Notes: generated from the letters alone by a model not told the origin. A stretch of DNA of 64,000 bases from Mactra quadrangularis (GCA_025267735.1 CM046294.1:38129570-38193569), one strand, 5' to 3'; counted from the first letter of the stretch, positions 14,626 to 27,435 are shown. Translations and numbers: made by a program.

Positions 14626-14940
14626 CCACCCGGGTAGCTCAGTCGGTAGCGCACATGTCTACTGATCAAGGGTTCGTAGGTTCGATTCCCGGGTGGAGCA
14701 TAATTTTGTGGAGCTTGGTCATTAAATAATTTTCTACGGGCATTCTCCCTCCTACCACTGAATCTAAATCATGTAGGACAGTAGTCAGTCACTGACGGAA
14801 ATATGCGCCTAGTAGTTGGTTAACAGATAAATCCAGAAATTTAGCCTATCCAAGAGGAGTGTGTAAGTTGGCTGACCACCGTTATATGGCCTATACAATG
14901 TGTTGTTACGGCGTTAAACCAAAAATCAATAAAAATAAAA
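14626..14940 (+). mobile_element. tRNA-derived SINE (complete-looking)
   Basis: The head is tRNA-like: a 9 bp perfect acceptor pairing (ccacccggg at 14626-14634 with cccgggtgg at 14688-14696), an A box TAGCTCAGTCGG at 14635-14646 and a consensus B box GGTTCGATTCC at 14679-14689. The anticodon arm does not fold properly, so this is a pol III promoter remnant and not a working tRNA gene. A body of about 200 bases follows, then the 3' end gttacggcgttaaacc (14905-14920) and an A-rich terminus to 14940. Known SINE biology: such elements are copied by the reverse transcriptase of a partner LINE. I could not define target-site duplications. It lies in the A-B spacer, so its age relative to the duplication cannot be read. 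Confidence 0.85.
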
Positions 14941-15623
14941 GTAGTTTCTTTCTTTCCTACTTTAACAACTTATCGAAATTGCTCCGAAGACTGGTATTAA
15001 ATTGATCGATGCTTTAAACAGAAACTGTGAACGCTAGTATGAAAGACATTTGCTGTGATTATCAAAGAAAATAAGTATAGCTTCAAGTACATCTTCAGTT
15101 AGATTGAATGTTTGATAGAATGTCAGATGCTAATCATAGAGTACATTGGCATATTTTTTTAACATTACAAAAAGTCTAATTACTGTAAGTATATCCTAAA
15201 GGTACTTTTCTAGAACGTCGTCAATGTATTTGTTCGCTGCTTCAAAGAAAAACGTATTTCTTAATGAGAGTTTTCAATCAGTTCCTATCAGCCTTCTTTA
15301 ACTATTTCTGTTTAGTATTCAATAAACGGGCGCCACTGGTAAATTAACTAAAACGTGAATGCTGTATGTTTAGTCAGAAAGAATCATATACTGTATGTTT
15401 TGTAAGGAAACAATACCATAATTGATTGGTTAGAGATAAAATACCAAGAATAACTAGCATGCACTTAATTTTCGCTGTGGTTGTACAGACGATTAGTTTG
15501 AAATATAATACCCAACACATATAACATAGTTTTTGTGGCATACAAATATTTTCCATGAAAATGGATCATTCAAAGCATAGTTTAATAACTAATATGTTTA
15601 AATGTTCCCCATCCAAGTTCGTT

Positions 15624-15959
15624 TAGTACCCACCAAAAGTTTGGGAACGAGAGAAATTCACAATTCTTGAATTTTTAAACATATTTAATAACGGTTTTTG
15701 ATAAAAAAAACAAAAACAAAAAACATGAATGCAACACATTTTTAAGATTTTTCATTTGACATTATAAAGCATCCAAAACCAATGTTTATTATAAAAAAGC
15801 TTTTTATGCTATTTTTGTAGTCTCAGTTATAATTATAATAATTACAAAAAAATGCAGAACTACAAAACATTTCATAATAAACAGTTCACAAGTTTACGAT
15901 AAAAGCTATTCAAATAGGCCAACAATCTGAAAATGTCTCCAAACATTTGGTGGGTACTG
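15624..15959. mobile_element. MITE-like element with 20 bp terminal inverted repeats
   Basis: agtacccaccaaaagtttgg at 15625-15644 is mirrored by ccaaacatttggtgggtact at 15939-15958 with one mismatch. The pair bounds about 336 bases without coding potential, including an A-rich stretch near 15703-15724. The right end reads ...ggtgggtactg followed by TA, which fits the TA target site and CAGT-type ends of the Tc1/mariner superfamily. The left end has lost a clear TA. Best read as a non-autonomous element mobilised by a Tc1/mariner-type transposase. The superfamily assignment is inference. Confidence 0.75.
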
Positions 15960-18900
15960 TATAGTTTTAAACATTAGTAGTAAATTATTTTCCACCCAAA
16001 AAGGAAGCATTTAAAGAGTAATTGCATGCGAGTCTTGACAAAAATCACCGACACCAGTCATTTTTGTTTTTGTCTCTACATCTCTCGCTGATTAGTAATT
16101 TCTTCAACTGACGCCCTTGGTAAATTAACTAAATATAATAGCTCTATAAATTGTGACAATGGAATAAAACGGATTGAGAAAACATGTCAGGAGCAGTAAC
16201 AGTCAAAATTATAGATTTTTTACTAAGCCAGGAGTGACAATCAAAGGAGTGATATTCTTTTAAATTGTTGTTGTCATACAAATGCATAAAACATACAACA
16301 AACATGAAACCAAGAACCGCTTTTTGCCCTGGGATGGAACGTGGAAAAACACAAGGTTTAAGTGTGCAAATGCAACTTCTGTCAAATCATTTGTTGATAT
16401 CAGTTGTAAAACAACGACAAACAAGCCGCATGATCGTGTGATATTAACCAAAAGTTATAGCAAATCGCATGTATTATATATTCATTACGATCAAATTCTT
16501 TATTCTCATTTTTAAAGTCATTACAATCGTCATGCAACATTAATATTTTTGATACGTGATGTGTGTTTTACTTTATTTGAAGTATTGCAATCAAAACATT
16601 TGTTATATTAATCAAACGTTCCGAATTAGATCAGTTGCTCATCAACATTAAACTACTTACGACAATACAATGCGAAATGTTACATTGTAAATGTGCTTTC
16701 GTGATTTATTTTAGCAATTAATGTCATTAAATAATCTAAATGAGAAATGCAAGAATAACAACAGTGTTTCTATTAACTTAAACGAATCAGCATGTTGCAT
16801 AAACTACACGTTTTTTCCATGTCATCCTTAAAAGGGTCATTAATTAGATATGTGCTCTTTTTAAATGAAAGAGATTTGGCATTCAATGGCTTATTTAATC
16901 ATGGTACATTTATTTCATCACTCACAGTTGTCAGTTTATCTTAATGTAAATAAGCTATCAATGTTCAGCTGAAATCGGAAATATTTCATGTCAGTTTTAT
17001 TTTAGTATATTATTACTCCCAAGTGATACCACTGGTGAGTTCTTTCTCTACGATTAACTCGTGTGACTGAAGCCTTTCCTATTAATGCGAATCTTACATC
17101 TTGACATGTAAGGCCTGGAATATAAAGGCTTATCAAAATGAATCAGCAAACGTGTCCCTGGACGTTCTGTCATAACAATAATAGTACATTTTAACACCAT
17201 ACCATTGACCACAATGTACACTCCTTAATGGTTTAATCTGTTCAATGCTTGGCATAAGGTCGGGATTTCATTCCGTAACCTGACATACACTCGTTTATAG
17301 TTTTCGATACCTCATTTCAACGGTTGTTATTCCCATTGATGTATTTAGTATAACGATTTTTTCCATAAGTGATGGAACAATATATTTTCTTAGTAAAGGT
17401 AACTGATAATTAAGACTTTTCAAATGACAGTCACATTATGATTAAAACTGTTCAACAGAAGCGATAAGCTTAAACACATATTCTAAATGAACTCATTTAC
17501 TTATCTTCCCTAAAACTAGGATTTACAACAGTCACTATTGAATTAATTTCTATCGTATATTTAAGTATTTCTTCTTACTGATTTGTGGAGAGACAGTTAT
17601 ATAGATCGCAGTATTTTACCTTGAACGTTTGAAATCAAAATGTCATTTTCATCAACTACGTTTGCCTTGACGTTAGTTCCTATGTATTTATCGGGAACTA
17701 CATTTAAATTACATTTGTTTATAAAAACTGGGATGTTACGTTTAGCCATAGACAATGTAAATTATTATTCATGATTGTGTTTGACTGTCGCCTTTGTATC
17801 TTTATCTCAATTTAACAGATACAAATGCTGTAATTGTTTTATCTAATATTTTGGATATTTCTTGTAAGTGATGAGTTTTAACAGACACAAAGGAATATTG
17901 GAATTTATATGCAAACATTGGTGCGGTTTTAAGCATGCATCGCAAACATGATGCCATCTAATATATTTGTATAGACAGAATCAAAAGATTACCATGTGTC
18001 TTAGATAAGCAAGCAGTTATGCTAAGTTTTGTGAGTTTAGAGTTCCTTCTCTTACATCTGACACAAAATCTAGAATGTTAATGGTATTGTATTACTAATG
18101 TTATTGAACATACTAAGTACGTCTATATATTGTTTCACGTACTTGAAAGGGCTGATATGCACAACCCCGATCATCAGGTACAGCTATCCTGATTTTTTTT
18201 TCTTTGTAGTTGTCTCTGTTTGATCTTTGTCTGTATGATTTTGTTCCATGAAATAGCCCAAATGCTGAAGGATAAACATCGCTGATCTGTTAAACTGTAC
18301 GACCTTTTTTTGATTGACGATGTTTGTTGCGTACAACTTCTTGCTGCAGACATGCATCCATACTGGTAAGGTAGCGTAAATGCTCCAGCAAAAAACAACA
18401 GTATATCATTACACTGTAATAGCTTCCCACAGACTCGAAATGCATTGTACATAACGCAATAAATAGCAATTTGCTAAAACATAAATTTCTGCAACTGGCT
18501 CACCTTAAGAATCATAATCTACAACCAAACGCTTGAACGAAGAGAATTAAAGTTTAGCGTCGCACGAAATAGCATTTTGAAACGCAAATACGTTTTGTAA
18601 AAATTAACTTTTATCAACTAATTGTTCCTACTTTCCATAAGCAATTTCAATTAAAACCATTTCAAGGTACTTGGAAAACCTTATTTTGTCATCAACAACA
18701 AATTTTTTATTTCTTCCTTATTTGCTTTATTGTTTCTTTGTGTTATGTCATATAATGTGTTATTTTGAACAAATTATAGTAAAACAAAGTCATGCTGATT
18801 TGTCAACGAGAATCCGTTTAAATATAGACATCAAATGAATAAAAGAATTTGATTGAATGCAATAAATTTATAAATAATGTAAATGAATTTGATATAACTA

Positions 18901-19380
18901 ATCTAGATGAACTTACGTTACGATGAATTCGAGCATCGACATATTGATAATAATGTCTCTCAATTTTTCGGATATTACTTAACGTCCCTTTCACATATAT
19001 ATTCTCTATTTAATTGATATATTTCAGTGCTATTTTATGATTAACAGCGGTCATGTACGTCGAATCCATATTATACGCCGGAGGAAATATTTTCCAAACC
19101 TTAGACATGAAATTGAATAATTTCCCAGGCACTTATTCGTTTTATACATTTTATAAGCTACATCACTCTAAAGTGTTATGATATATCAAGTTCTTCAGAC
19201 TACATGATACACTATTACGTTGTTCATTTAATAAATAAATCAATACTAATCGAAATATGACTTCATTAAAAAAACGGTCTTAAAAATGTTGAATTAAATG
19301 GATCTACTAGTAATATTATATTATCCTAATATTAAATCATACATTGTACAGAGTCAACTATGTATTATCTGAGTTACATT

Positions 19381-19583
19381 TGTCATATCATGCAGATATG
19401 CGTCCAGCTATTTCAATCCCGTAATTTATAATCCCACTACTAACTATATGGTAATAGAACAGAACTGCTGTCTGTAACAAGTGAGAAGAATGGATGAGAC
19501 ATTGGCCTGAATAGCTATACACAATATTATAATATATTACTTACGTCAAATAATCTTAAATTTATTGTAAAGTATTTTTTCGC
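19381..19583. other. Low-divergence island within copy B
   Basis: Partner of 6341-6543. It is identical over 19478-19583 and has two visible mismatches over the full 203 bases. See that entry for interpretation. Confidence 0.6.
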
Positions 19584-22500
19584 GAATACAATCGTGTAAA
19601 CTCAAATGTTATCGGTAAAGCTATCAATTGTGTATTATACATGCATTTTTCCTATTATGATGTCTATCTAATAACTTAAAATCACCTGTTTTATATCCTG
19701 TGCGACTTCAGTGACATCTGCTATCTGCTATCTCGTTCAAGATCATTGATCATTTTTTGTTATTTTTAGAATTGCTAGCAGCGTAAGTTTTGTTTAATGT
19801 CGTCACATAATCATATTTTGCAATATGCCTGACGTTTTGGAGAAGTTAATGAAATTAAAAGTAAACAAAGTTAAAACTAATATGATAACATATCTAGACG
19901 CAATAGTCCGCAGTTCTGTAAAGGTTTCACATCAATTATAAGCATTTATAGACGATATTAGCTACAAATTAAGACTATAAATGTGTCCTTGGACGATACA
20001 TTTTATGACTTGCTGAAAACAATGTAACAATAAAATAAACATGTCTTATGTATCCCTTTACACTTATGTATTGAAGAGAACATACGCCTAAGGACAATCT
20101 AAGTGCAAATACTAAATGCATTAACGAAGTACCTCTGATATCCAAGCACTTTTACTGACCAATTTGTGCTTTCAGAGGTTATAATAGACATTCCATTAGT
20201 TAGTCTTTAAAGATTTGAATGCAAATGTTTATTTCGTCAGTACACTTCTGTCTGGCCTATTGTCATTGTGTGTTCGTTTAATCTCCTATTACAGGAATTG
20301 TTTTAAAATTAAATGAATCTTGATAAAGATACTCGGAAGTAAACTAATGGATCGTCTAGCCGAAGTCGAAATTAATTTGAATTTATATTCAAATGGATAA
20401 TTTAGTTTTTTGCAAATACTGTCTTTTGTATCTTTAAATAGGCAACGTCTTGTATTCCGCCATTGTAGATAATAGACTAACAAAAGTGGTTATAGATAGT
20501 TTAGACAACGGCGAAGGTATATTAGGACCTATAAACTCGATATTATAAAATCATAATACTTAAACTATTTGCATGTGTGGAGGTGGTTTGTCAGTAAGAT
20601 TTATAAATTATTAATTGAACACGAATTTCAAATGGTTAATATGATCAGTTTTAACTTTATTTCAATATGTTATTAGCATAGACAAACATGTTTGACATAT
20701 TATATGGTTTTACACAAACAGAAACAACTTGTAACCTTTCATTTCTATAATAGGTTTCTGGCAATTTACAAGTTTTGCTGTAGTTTCTATATTTTCACAC
20801 CAAAGATGTACTGGTGTTTTTGCCGAACTTCATTATTAAGGGAGTAAGTAACACAATGACTTTTTGTTTACAGTATAACTTTTACATAAACCACTCATTT
20901 GTTTGCACGACCGTGAACATATTCAAAGAAATAATATCGTCTTAAGTCAATGTCTACAACATTATGATAGAACAATCATTTTGGATGAAAAGACATTTCA
21001 AATTCCCCAGTGGAGTGAAATTTCTTAATATGTACGATGGTTCCAGATAAATCAAAACGTGAGTAATGTAACGACCTTTACAAACGATTACATCAAATAT
21101 AAATGTAACTAATGGAATAGGTTTAGCTTAGAAACATATACTTTACTCCCTTGGTAGATATATGTATTGAGTATATCAAACCAATGTGATACACCATTGA
21201 AGTAAATGGTATTTCGATATAGACATTGATAGTTGGTTTTATTGTTCTCTGGTACATCAGCATTAGGAGCGACAAACAATTATTATTTCTGGCGCTTGAA
21301 GTGCTCGTAGACTATCTAGTCTGTGGTATATACATTATCAATTGTTGTTATGCACCATCTGTTAAATAAAATCCCAAAGCAACAAATAATGCAGACCGGA
21401 AGTCATAGCTGGGGATTTTGTAAATCCAAGCAGAGACCATTAGTATCTTGATTTATGTTAATTATATCACAATTGAATACTGTAAACGTTGTTTTTGTTA
21501 TCTTGATGATACAAAAAAAATTAGAAGTATTTATATGCCATCGTTAGTTTTAAATAATGCGTATGCAACCTGTCTATGCTCGTTAGTTGTGTGATATGTG
21601 AGATGCATTGACCAAAACGTAATGTCTTAGACAATATTGACCCGTGCAAAGAACTATTAGGCCAAATTGACGACGATCGCAAATAATATGAGAACAAAAA
21701 GTGCAACAAATGTTTTATATAGCCTCAGTCGTGTGCTTTGATATCAAATTAATTATGCGAATTGACTATTACTAAATATACGAAATAAGTTTTTTGATGT
21801 GTGGTGTTTCGAGAGGCAAACAAAACAATTTTGCGTGAGCAGATTATCGAATTAGGTGGTGTATACAATGTACAGATGCATCAATGCGTTTAAGTAGATA
21901 CCAAATGATTATGAATTACCAAGATATTGGGTTTTAATATTACGTACGTACCTCTAAGTATTATACTGCATGTATACAATTTGTCATTATAATGCACTAT
22001 TAAATAACAACCCTCCCACATTAGGACACCATTTACTACAAAATGAACACCAGTAACCCAGACAATGAGAATACATAACCGTACATCGTAATTATCATAA
22101 ATATCCATAGCGTGTGCAATATATAACGTAGTATAACCTCATTAAACCTAAACATGCCTGTTTCTTTCTATTTAAACATCAATACATATAAATCGTCTCA
22201 ATGCATTATTAACTTGACTGAACACTTAGCGTGCAATACAACGATATTGATTTAATCAATTCCGTTTAAAACATTCAATTATGTCCTGACGCTCAAATAT
22301 AAGCATGTGATACACTATAATAAATTTCGACTTTATAAATCGACTAAGATGATACTTTGTAATCATCAGCATTGATTAAATCGCTAAACCTATGTTTACC
22401 TTCACCAATATATATCGTTTTAGAATGTTAATATTAATTATATGACCCTAAGACATGCCATTAAACAAAACCGTTGACCAAATTTTTATAATGCTAAATA

Positions 22501-22688
22501 CTAAACTATAAAATTAAATTATGTAGGATATGTTCACTAAATATTAACATGAGTCGTAAGTTATAAAGCTGCTTGGCATGAGCATTTTTATTCAGTCAAT
22601 GCAATGGGATCTCATGAAAGTAGCGCCTGTTTGCAGAGACTATTTTTATGCAGAAACCCCGCATTGCTCAGATTAAATAAGGTACGAT

Positions 22689-22871
22689 TCATAATAAAAC
22701 GTTTGCATATTTGAATTGATGTACTGCATTCTGTCTTTCAAGAAAACACCAAGTCGCATTAAGTTCCAGACTATCAACGTAGGTGGAAGTGTTACTCCAA
22801 TCCTTAATCAAATATTTGCATACTTCTCTAATATCAATGGGATTCATTAATGAATAAGTGATTCCATGCAC
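22689..22871 (-). other. Partner of the short open frame at 9604-9816; coding status doubtful
   Basis: A 60-codon minus-strand frame that stays in register with the copy A frame for about 55 codons and shares KDWSNTSTYVDSLE with it. Its C-terminal end differs because of an indel near 22702. There is no known family, no splice partner, and an excess of replacement changes over silent ones. Probably non-coding. Confidence 0.15.
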
Positions 22872-25210
22872 ATCTAAACATCTACTATTGTACGTGTCTG
22901 ATAATTATCTGGTTGAAGTTTATCGTATAGCAAGAGATTGCTTGCGAGCATTTTGTATTTATCTGCTATTGATTTAACAGAAGCAACTGCTAAGACAGTT
23001 GATGTGCATCTAACACATCACACGAACAAACGAGTGGCGAAATAAGACATCATTCAGAAAGTAAATTAATTATATACGAAAATGTAAATAGTTTTTTCTG
23101 TATCATCTTAAAATATAAAAATTACCACTACATTACCAGGCGGGATGATCTTAAATCTAATGTATTCGGCTTTTTACGTAAACACTGTATGCCGACGAAC
23201 ATAAACGTAGGTAATTAATACTTAGAATGTTGTAGTTATTGATGTTCTATAATAAAGGTGCCATTTGTTTAATACAATGAAATCATTTTAATAAATTGAT
23301 TTGGTGGTTTTGCTTTTGCATTTTATCTTTTTATTTTGATGCAATCCTATTGCATACTCATTGACATTGGGACATATGACTCTCTTGCATTAATTGTGAA
23401 ATCATTACAAAACCATTAGCTTTCATTAGCGACTGATTAACGTTTTTCTTTAAGCCATATAAACCAGATTAACTTAAAATCGTATTGCCTGAACAATCAT
23501 TAGTTCTTGGCAATTACTTCATCATATCGAGTGCACGCCGGGTGTATTCAAATGACAGTCTAGCTTAATATCGACTTAGTTAAAATCAAAACTATACAAT
23601 GATTGATTCGGATTAAATAATACTTAGTGCATTTGATGGCAAAATGTATTGTTGTAAAAATACCTTCATTGTGTTATAAAATCCAAGGTAACAATCATGA
23701 ATTTAACAACTCTTAATTTTGCTTGTGGTTTATTGAGAAATAATACACTTTTACATCATACTGTTAACATGACGCACGCATATAATCTTACAAACATCTG
23801 TTTATACAGGAAATTGTGCTCTATGAGTGCCTGATAATGATTGAGCAGATGACAAAGACCGAATTATCTCCCGTCAAGTGATAACAACATTCTTTACAAC
23901 TACCACTTTAAAGGCAGTGTTCTGATGTTTTGTTTCTTGAAATGGAATCAAATCTTATATCACGGATCATTTAAATTTTCATTTAATTCGACTGAGTCGC
24001 TAGTATTAACAATAAACGCGTGTGCTGTACCAACATAAACCTAATACATTAATTGTTAAAAATAAAATTTATACAGCAATAATGAGAAGAATATTCAATC
24101 TGTTAAGAACGTATTTTTTTTAATTTTGGAATTTTGAAAGCCATTCGTAAAATATATATGTAAAATAAAACTGTTTAATAGTTTAATCGTTTTCAACGCT
24201 TTGACACTTTCATAGCTAGTTTGTGATTATGATTACGTATTTAGTATGTATTTGAAATAGATGTTTCGATATCTACACTTAAGTTTGTTCTGTTCTTTTT
24301 CTAATCATACCATTGGTACAATAATTATTATTTGAAAGCGACATCAACATTAAAAACAAACGATTCAAATCTATCTTTGAGCGATATTCTACTTTTATTC
24401 AACTTACACTAGCATCTAATGTATAAACGTTGTGATACACTGCTTCCACTGAAGCCCCGTTTTGAAAAGCATATTTCATGAGGTGCAACTTTTATTTCAT
24501 GTTAGTAGACAATGGTTTTGGACTATTGTTAATAGGTTTTAACTGATTATATAAAAGCAGATGTTAACGCCAAACATCTTTGTAAAGTTCTAAAAATGGC
24601 GCCTTTCGTACTAGAAACGATTTTAACGGCAATAGAAGTGAATTGATCAATTGAAAATGTAAAAAATAAACTAATATAAAATAATCCATTACAAAAACAT
24701 GCACTATCTGATGAATAAAACGCGAAATGTTTCTATTAATCTTGCAATTTTCATTACCCTGTCATTCAATTCAAATTGGTTTGATGCGTTATGAAATACA
24801 TTATGGAATCAGTTAATAATATCATGTATGAGAAATTAGTGTTGTTTTTATCATCACCGTCGCCAACTTAGTTCAGCATTATCCACATGAATTTATTTTG
24901 AGAAGTGTTACGTCTTTATTATCAACAGTATTATGACTTGTTTTATCATAACTTATTAATATTGTTTAGTTTTTTATGTTCTGACTTATAGATTATTATT
25001 TGTTGTTTTTGTTTTATATGTTGATAAAATGTTTCTCAGAGTCGAAAACGACGTAAAGGTTACATACCTGCACGTTTAAAAATAATAATAGCATCGTTGT
25101 TTGTTATGCTGTATTAAATATATCCCTTTATGTTGAAACAAAATCAGCTGTATGTTTATACTTGCTTTCAATGCACTTTTAAACAGACGTTTGATACTAA
25201 TAAGATTATT

Positions 25211-25318
25211 TTAAAAGGACTTTTGTTTGTTTGTTTGATTGGGTTTTACGGCGCACCAACACAAATAGGTCATATCGCGCCGAAAGCAATCAATGATACT
25301 ATTTAAAAGGACTTTTGT
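25211..25318 (-). mobile_element. Ultra-short SINE tail insertion with 16 bp target-site duplication
   Basis: Copy B carries 76 extra bases (25227-25302) relative to copy A. They are flanked by the direct repeat ttaaaaggacttttgt at 25211-25226 and 25303-25318. Copy A has this site once (near 12404-12420) and empty. The insert begins ttgtttgtttgattgg and continues gttttacggcgcaccaacac, the reverse complement of a tail I associate with bivalve tRNA-derived SINEs. The element is therefore on the minus strand and almost wholly 5' truncated. The target-site duplication shows LINE-type target-primed reverse transcription. The insertion postdates the A/B duplication. Confidence 0.85.
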
Positions 25319-25679
25319 ACAGTGAATGGAGTTTCATCAAAGTCTTACCAAGTACTTATTGGTTGGCGTAACTAATAAAAAAGTATGGATTGCAAAAAAA
25401 AACCAAACAAAAGTAAAGAATTAATTTTCATTCAATGATTCTGAATTTACTGATAAACCATGCTATTTACTTTAAAACGTTATTTTTCTTATTCCTAATC
25501 GAGCATTATAATATTTTTCCTGACATCAATAAAACCGCCATTAGAAATAATGCTTCAGCAAATGTCATCCGTAATACTGTAGAGATTAAAGTTTTGTTGA
25601 TAATAAAATTCAATTGCCGATACAAGTTATGATATCAGATTCTGTAGTGAGTAGCAATGACACTTATTGTGTAGAAAGA

Positions 25680-26050
25680 ATATTTTGAAATAGTTTTTTT
25701 GACAGTCAGCGCTTACAAAATACCGTCTGATACCTGATACATGACAATGTTCTAAAATTTATTTACTTTGTCCGTTACCATGTTTACAAAACAGACAATA
25801 CTTTGCCAATGTAACTTAACATCTTTGCTCATATTTAACCAAGGCCAATATAAATATAAAACCATCAAAACTACTAACACAAAACTTAATAGAATTGGTC
25901 GTTTTCCAAAAAGTACTAGTTTATTATGAAACTATATTATGCATCAATTTATTCCACAAACGAACACCGCCTGCACAAAACAATTGGCTTTGAGCTTTGC
26001 TGGTGTTATGTAAAATACAAAAAAACTGCACCGTTTTAATAGTATCATAT
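25680..26050 (-). mobile_element. LINE 3'-end fragment, 5' truncated
   Basis: About 370 bases are present in B and absent from A; the A sequence passes from gattataaca to gctaaataatttt near 12770. On the minus strand an open stretch ending at a stop near 25925 reads ...SQLFCAGGVRLWNKLMHNIVS. The G-x-R-L-W-N-x-L pattern with a short following helix is typical of the extreme C-terminus of non-LTR reverse transcriptase polyproteins (CR1/Jockey-like groups). After the stop comes about 245 bases of 3'-UTR-like sequence with an A-rich end near 25690. Target-site duplications are not clear. The family assignment is tentative because only about 30 codons are readable. Confidence 0.5.
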
Positions 26051-26940
26051 AAATGCTAAATAATTTTCAAACGCAATAGTTAATGACGCAATGTTCCGTT
26101 GGCGTATTTTGTACTTTTGGGACCAATTTAAAAGCTTGAAATTTAATATTTCAGTAAACATAAATTCACCAGGGAGTATAAGAAAAACTGTGAAACTAAT
26201 ATTTAATTATTCCTCCCAGCATTTGATATTATTTGTAATGCTGCAATAGCAGCCATGTGACATTTAGCCATTAATATTTTGATTAATTACATTCGCCAAT
26301 TTCAATTCACATTGCGTAGTATTGTATGCAGATCCTGCTATTTTGCAAAGTGCATTTGATTTTGTTTATGACATTTTACCTCAAACAACGGTGGGAGAGT
26401 TAATTGAAGAGGAGAGTTTTGCTTTGCCAAACAATTTGAATTATTATTTTTTGTAGGCGGTCACAATTTAGGAACCTAAGCCACAACTTAGCTTAACGGA
26501 TTGGCTTGGTATAAAGCTATTGCAATGTTGTCAACGATAAAAAGTAAATACCCTTTTTGGTTAAACATATATTATAATTGTATTTATACTATCTGGTTTG
26601 ACGAAAACAGAATTAACAGTATTTGCATACGCTGATATAACTTAAACGAGTAATGAAGGATGAAACACATATTTAAATGTTAACAAAAAAGGGTATAATC
26701 ATTGCATTAGATAATACCAATGCTTATACTTAATCAACTAACTTTAATAACCTATTGACAGCATTTATGCATCGATGGTTTATATACGTAAGCTAAAAGT
26801 GATATGGAATACTCAATTATATATGATTAGTCTTATAATATGTCACTACATTACATACAAGATCTGGTAGGCTAGAGCTAGGTGTAAATACAGTAGTTAC
26901 CAACCAGATCATTCTAATTGGATAAACTGTATTAGTATAC

Positions 26941-27044
26941 ATCACGTGATTTGTGTGCAAAATAGTCTAATGTGACGTCACCGTGTGACAATCCGTAATG
27001 TCACCTTCTTGACATTACCTATTTGCCCCCTTGACATCACCTAT
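26941..27044. promoter_or_regulatory. Cluster of palindromic words (E-box, CRE-like) and a 22 bp direct repeat
   Basis: A 10 bp palindrome atcacgtgat (26941-26950, containing the CACGTG E-box) is followed by the full CRE palindrome TGACGTCA at 26973-26980. Then come two near-identical words, cttgacattacctat at 27008-27022 and cttgacatcacctat at 27030-27044, 22 bases apart (about two helical turns). The words are seen directly. A regulatory role is inference, and no TATA box or transcript is evident nearby. Confidence 0.3.
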
Positions 27045-27123
27045 CGACCCGCTTAAAGCGATGGGAGACAACTGTGATGGAGTTTGCTGAATATATGGAC
27101 CCAAGTTTTAGTCATTCGCTTTA

Positions 27124-27209
27124 AACGGAATGTTCACCCTTCACAAATATAATGTCAACCTTGGCTAAAGCCTTGGTTGACATAACTTGTCTCTGGTGAA
27201 CATTCCGTT
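27124..27209. repeat. 86 bp nested imperfect palindrome
   Basis: Outer arms aacggaatgttcacc (27124-27138) and ggtgaacattccgtt (27195-27209) are perfect 15 bp complements. Inside them a second pair, atgtcaaccttggct (27152-27166) and agccttggttgacat (27169-27183), matches at 13 of 15 positions around a 2-base centre. Together they could form a long interrupted hairpin. The composition is more GC-rich than the surroundings. It may be a miniature foldback element or a structured transcript. Confidence 0.8.
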
Positions 27210-27435
27210 CTTTCACCATCTGTAGGATGTGATATTTATATATTAGCAGATGACCCTTGACATTGAAAAAATGAATCAATGTTGAGTTTCTATTACGTTC
27301 TCGGAGGATCCCCGACATAAAAAAGATGTTTGTTGAACTCAACAATTTAATCTGCTGTTTGTGAGTTCAATCACTTGAAATGTTGCATATCATACTTGTT
27401 AGTATATATATATATACAACATGTTTGGCCAGAAG

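Larger units (their letters stand above)
13129..16158. other. Unique spacer between A and B
   Basis: This is 3 kb present once in the window. It carries a tRNA-derived SINE (14626-14940) and a MITE-like element (15624-15959), described separately. In the rest I see nothing recognisable. A 15-base word, gctgccactgaagcc, occurs here at 13919 and also in copy A near 11500, possibly by chance. Confidence 0.6.
16159..26429 (+). repeat. Segmental duplication pair 1, copy B
   Basis: Direct partner of copy A (3163-13128), with the same order of anchors. Differences specific to B include an LINE 3' fragment (about 25680-26050), a 76 bp SINE-tail insertion (25227-25302) and an extra stretch near 18822-18870. 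B lacks about 40 bases found in A near 5904-5940, about 25 bases near 8133-8160, and A's second 125 bp tandem unit. Like A, it holds no recognisable gene. Confidence 0.95.

Noticed and set aside
14626..14697. Possible functional tRNA gene
   Set aside because: Acceptor stem and A/B boxes are good, but the anticodon arm does not pair and a SINE body and tail follow directly.
27405..27420. (TA)n run
   Set aside because: Too short to be a notable microsatellite.
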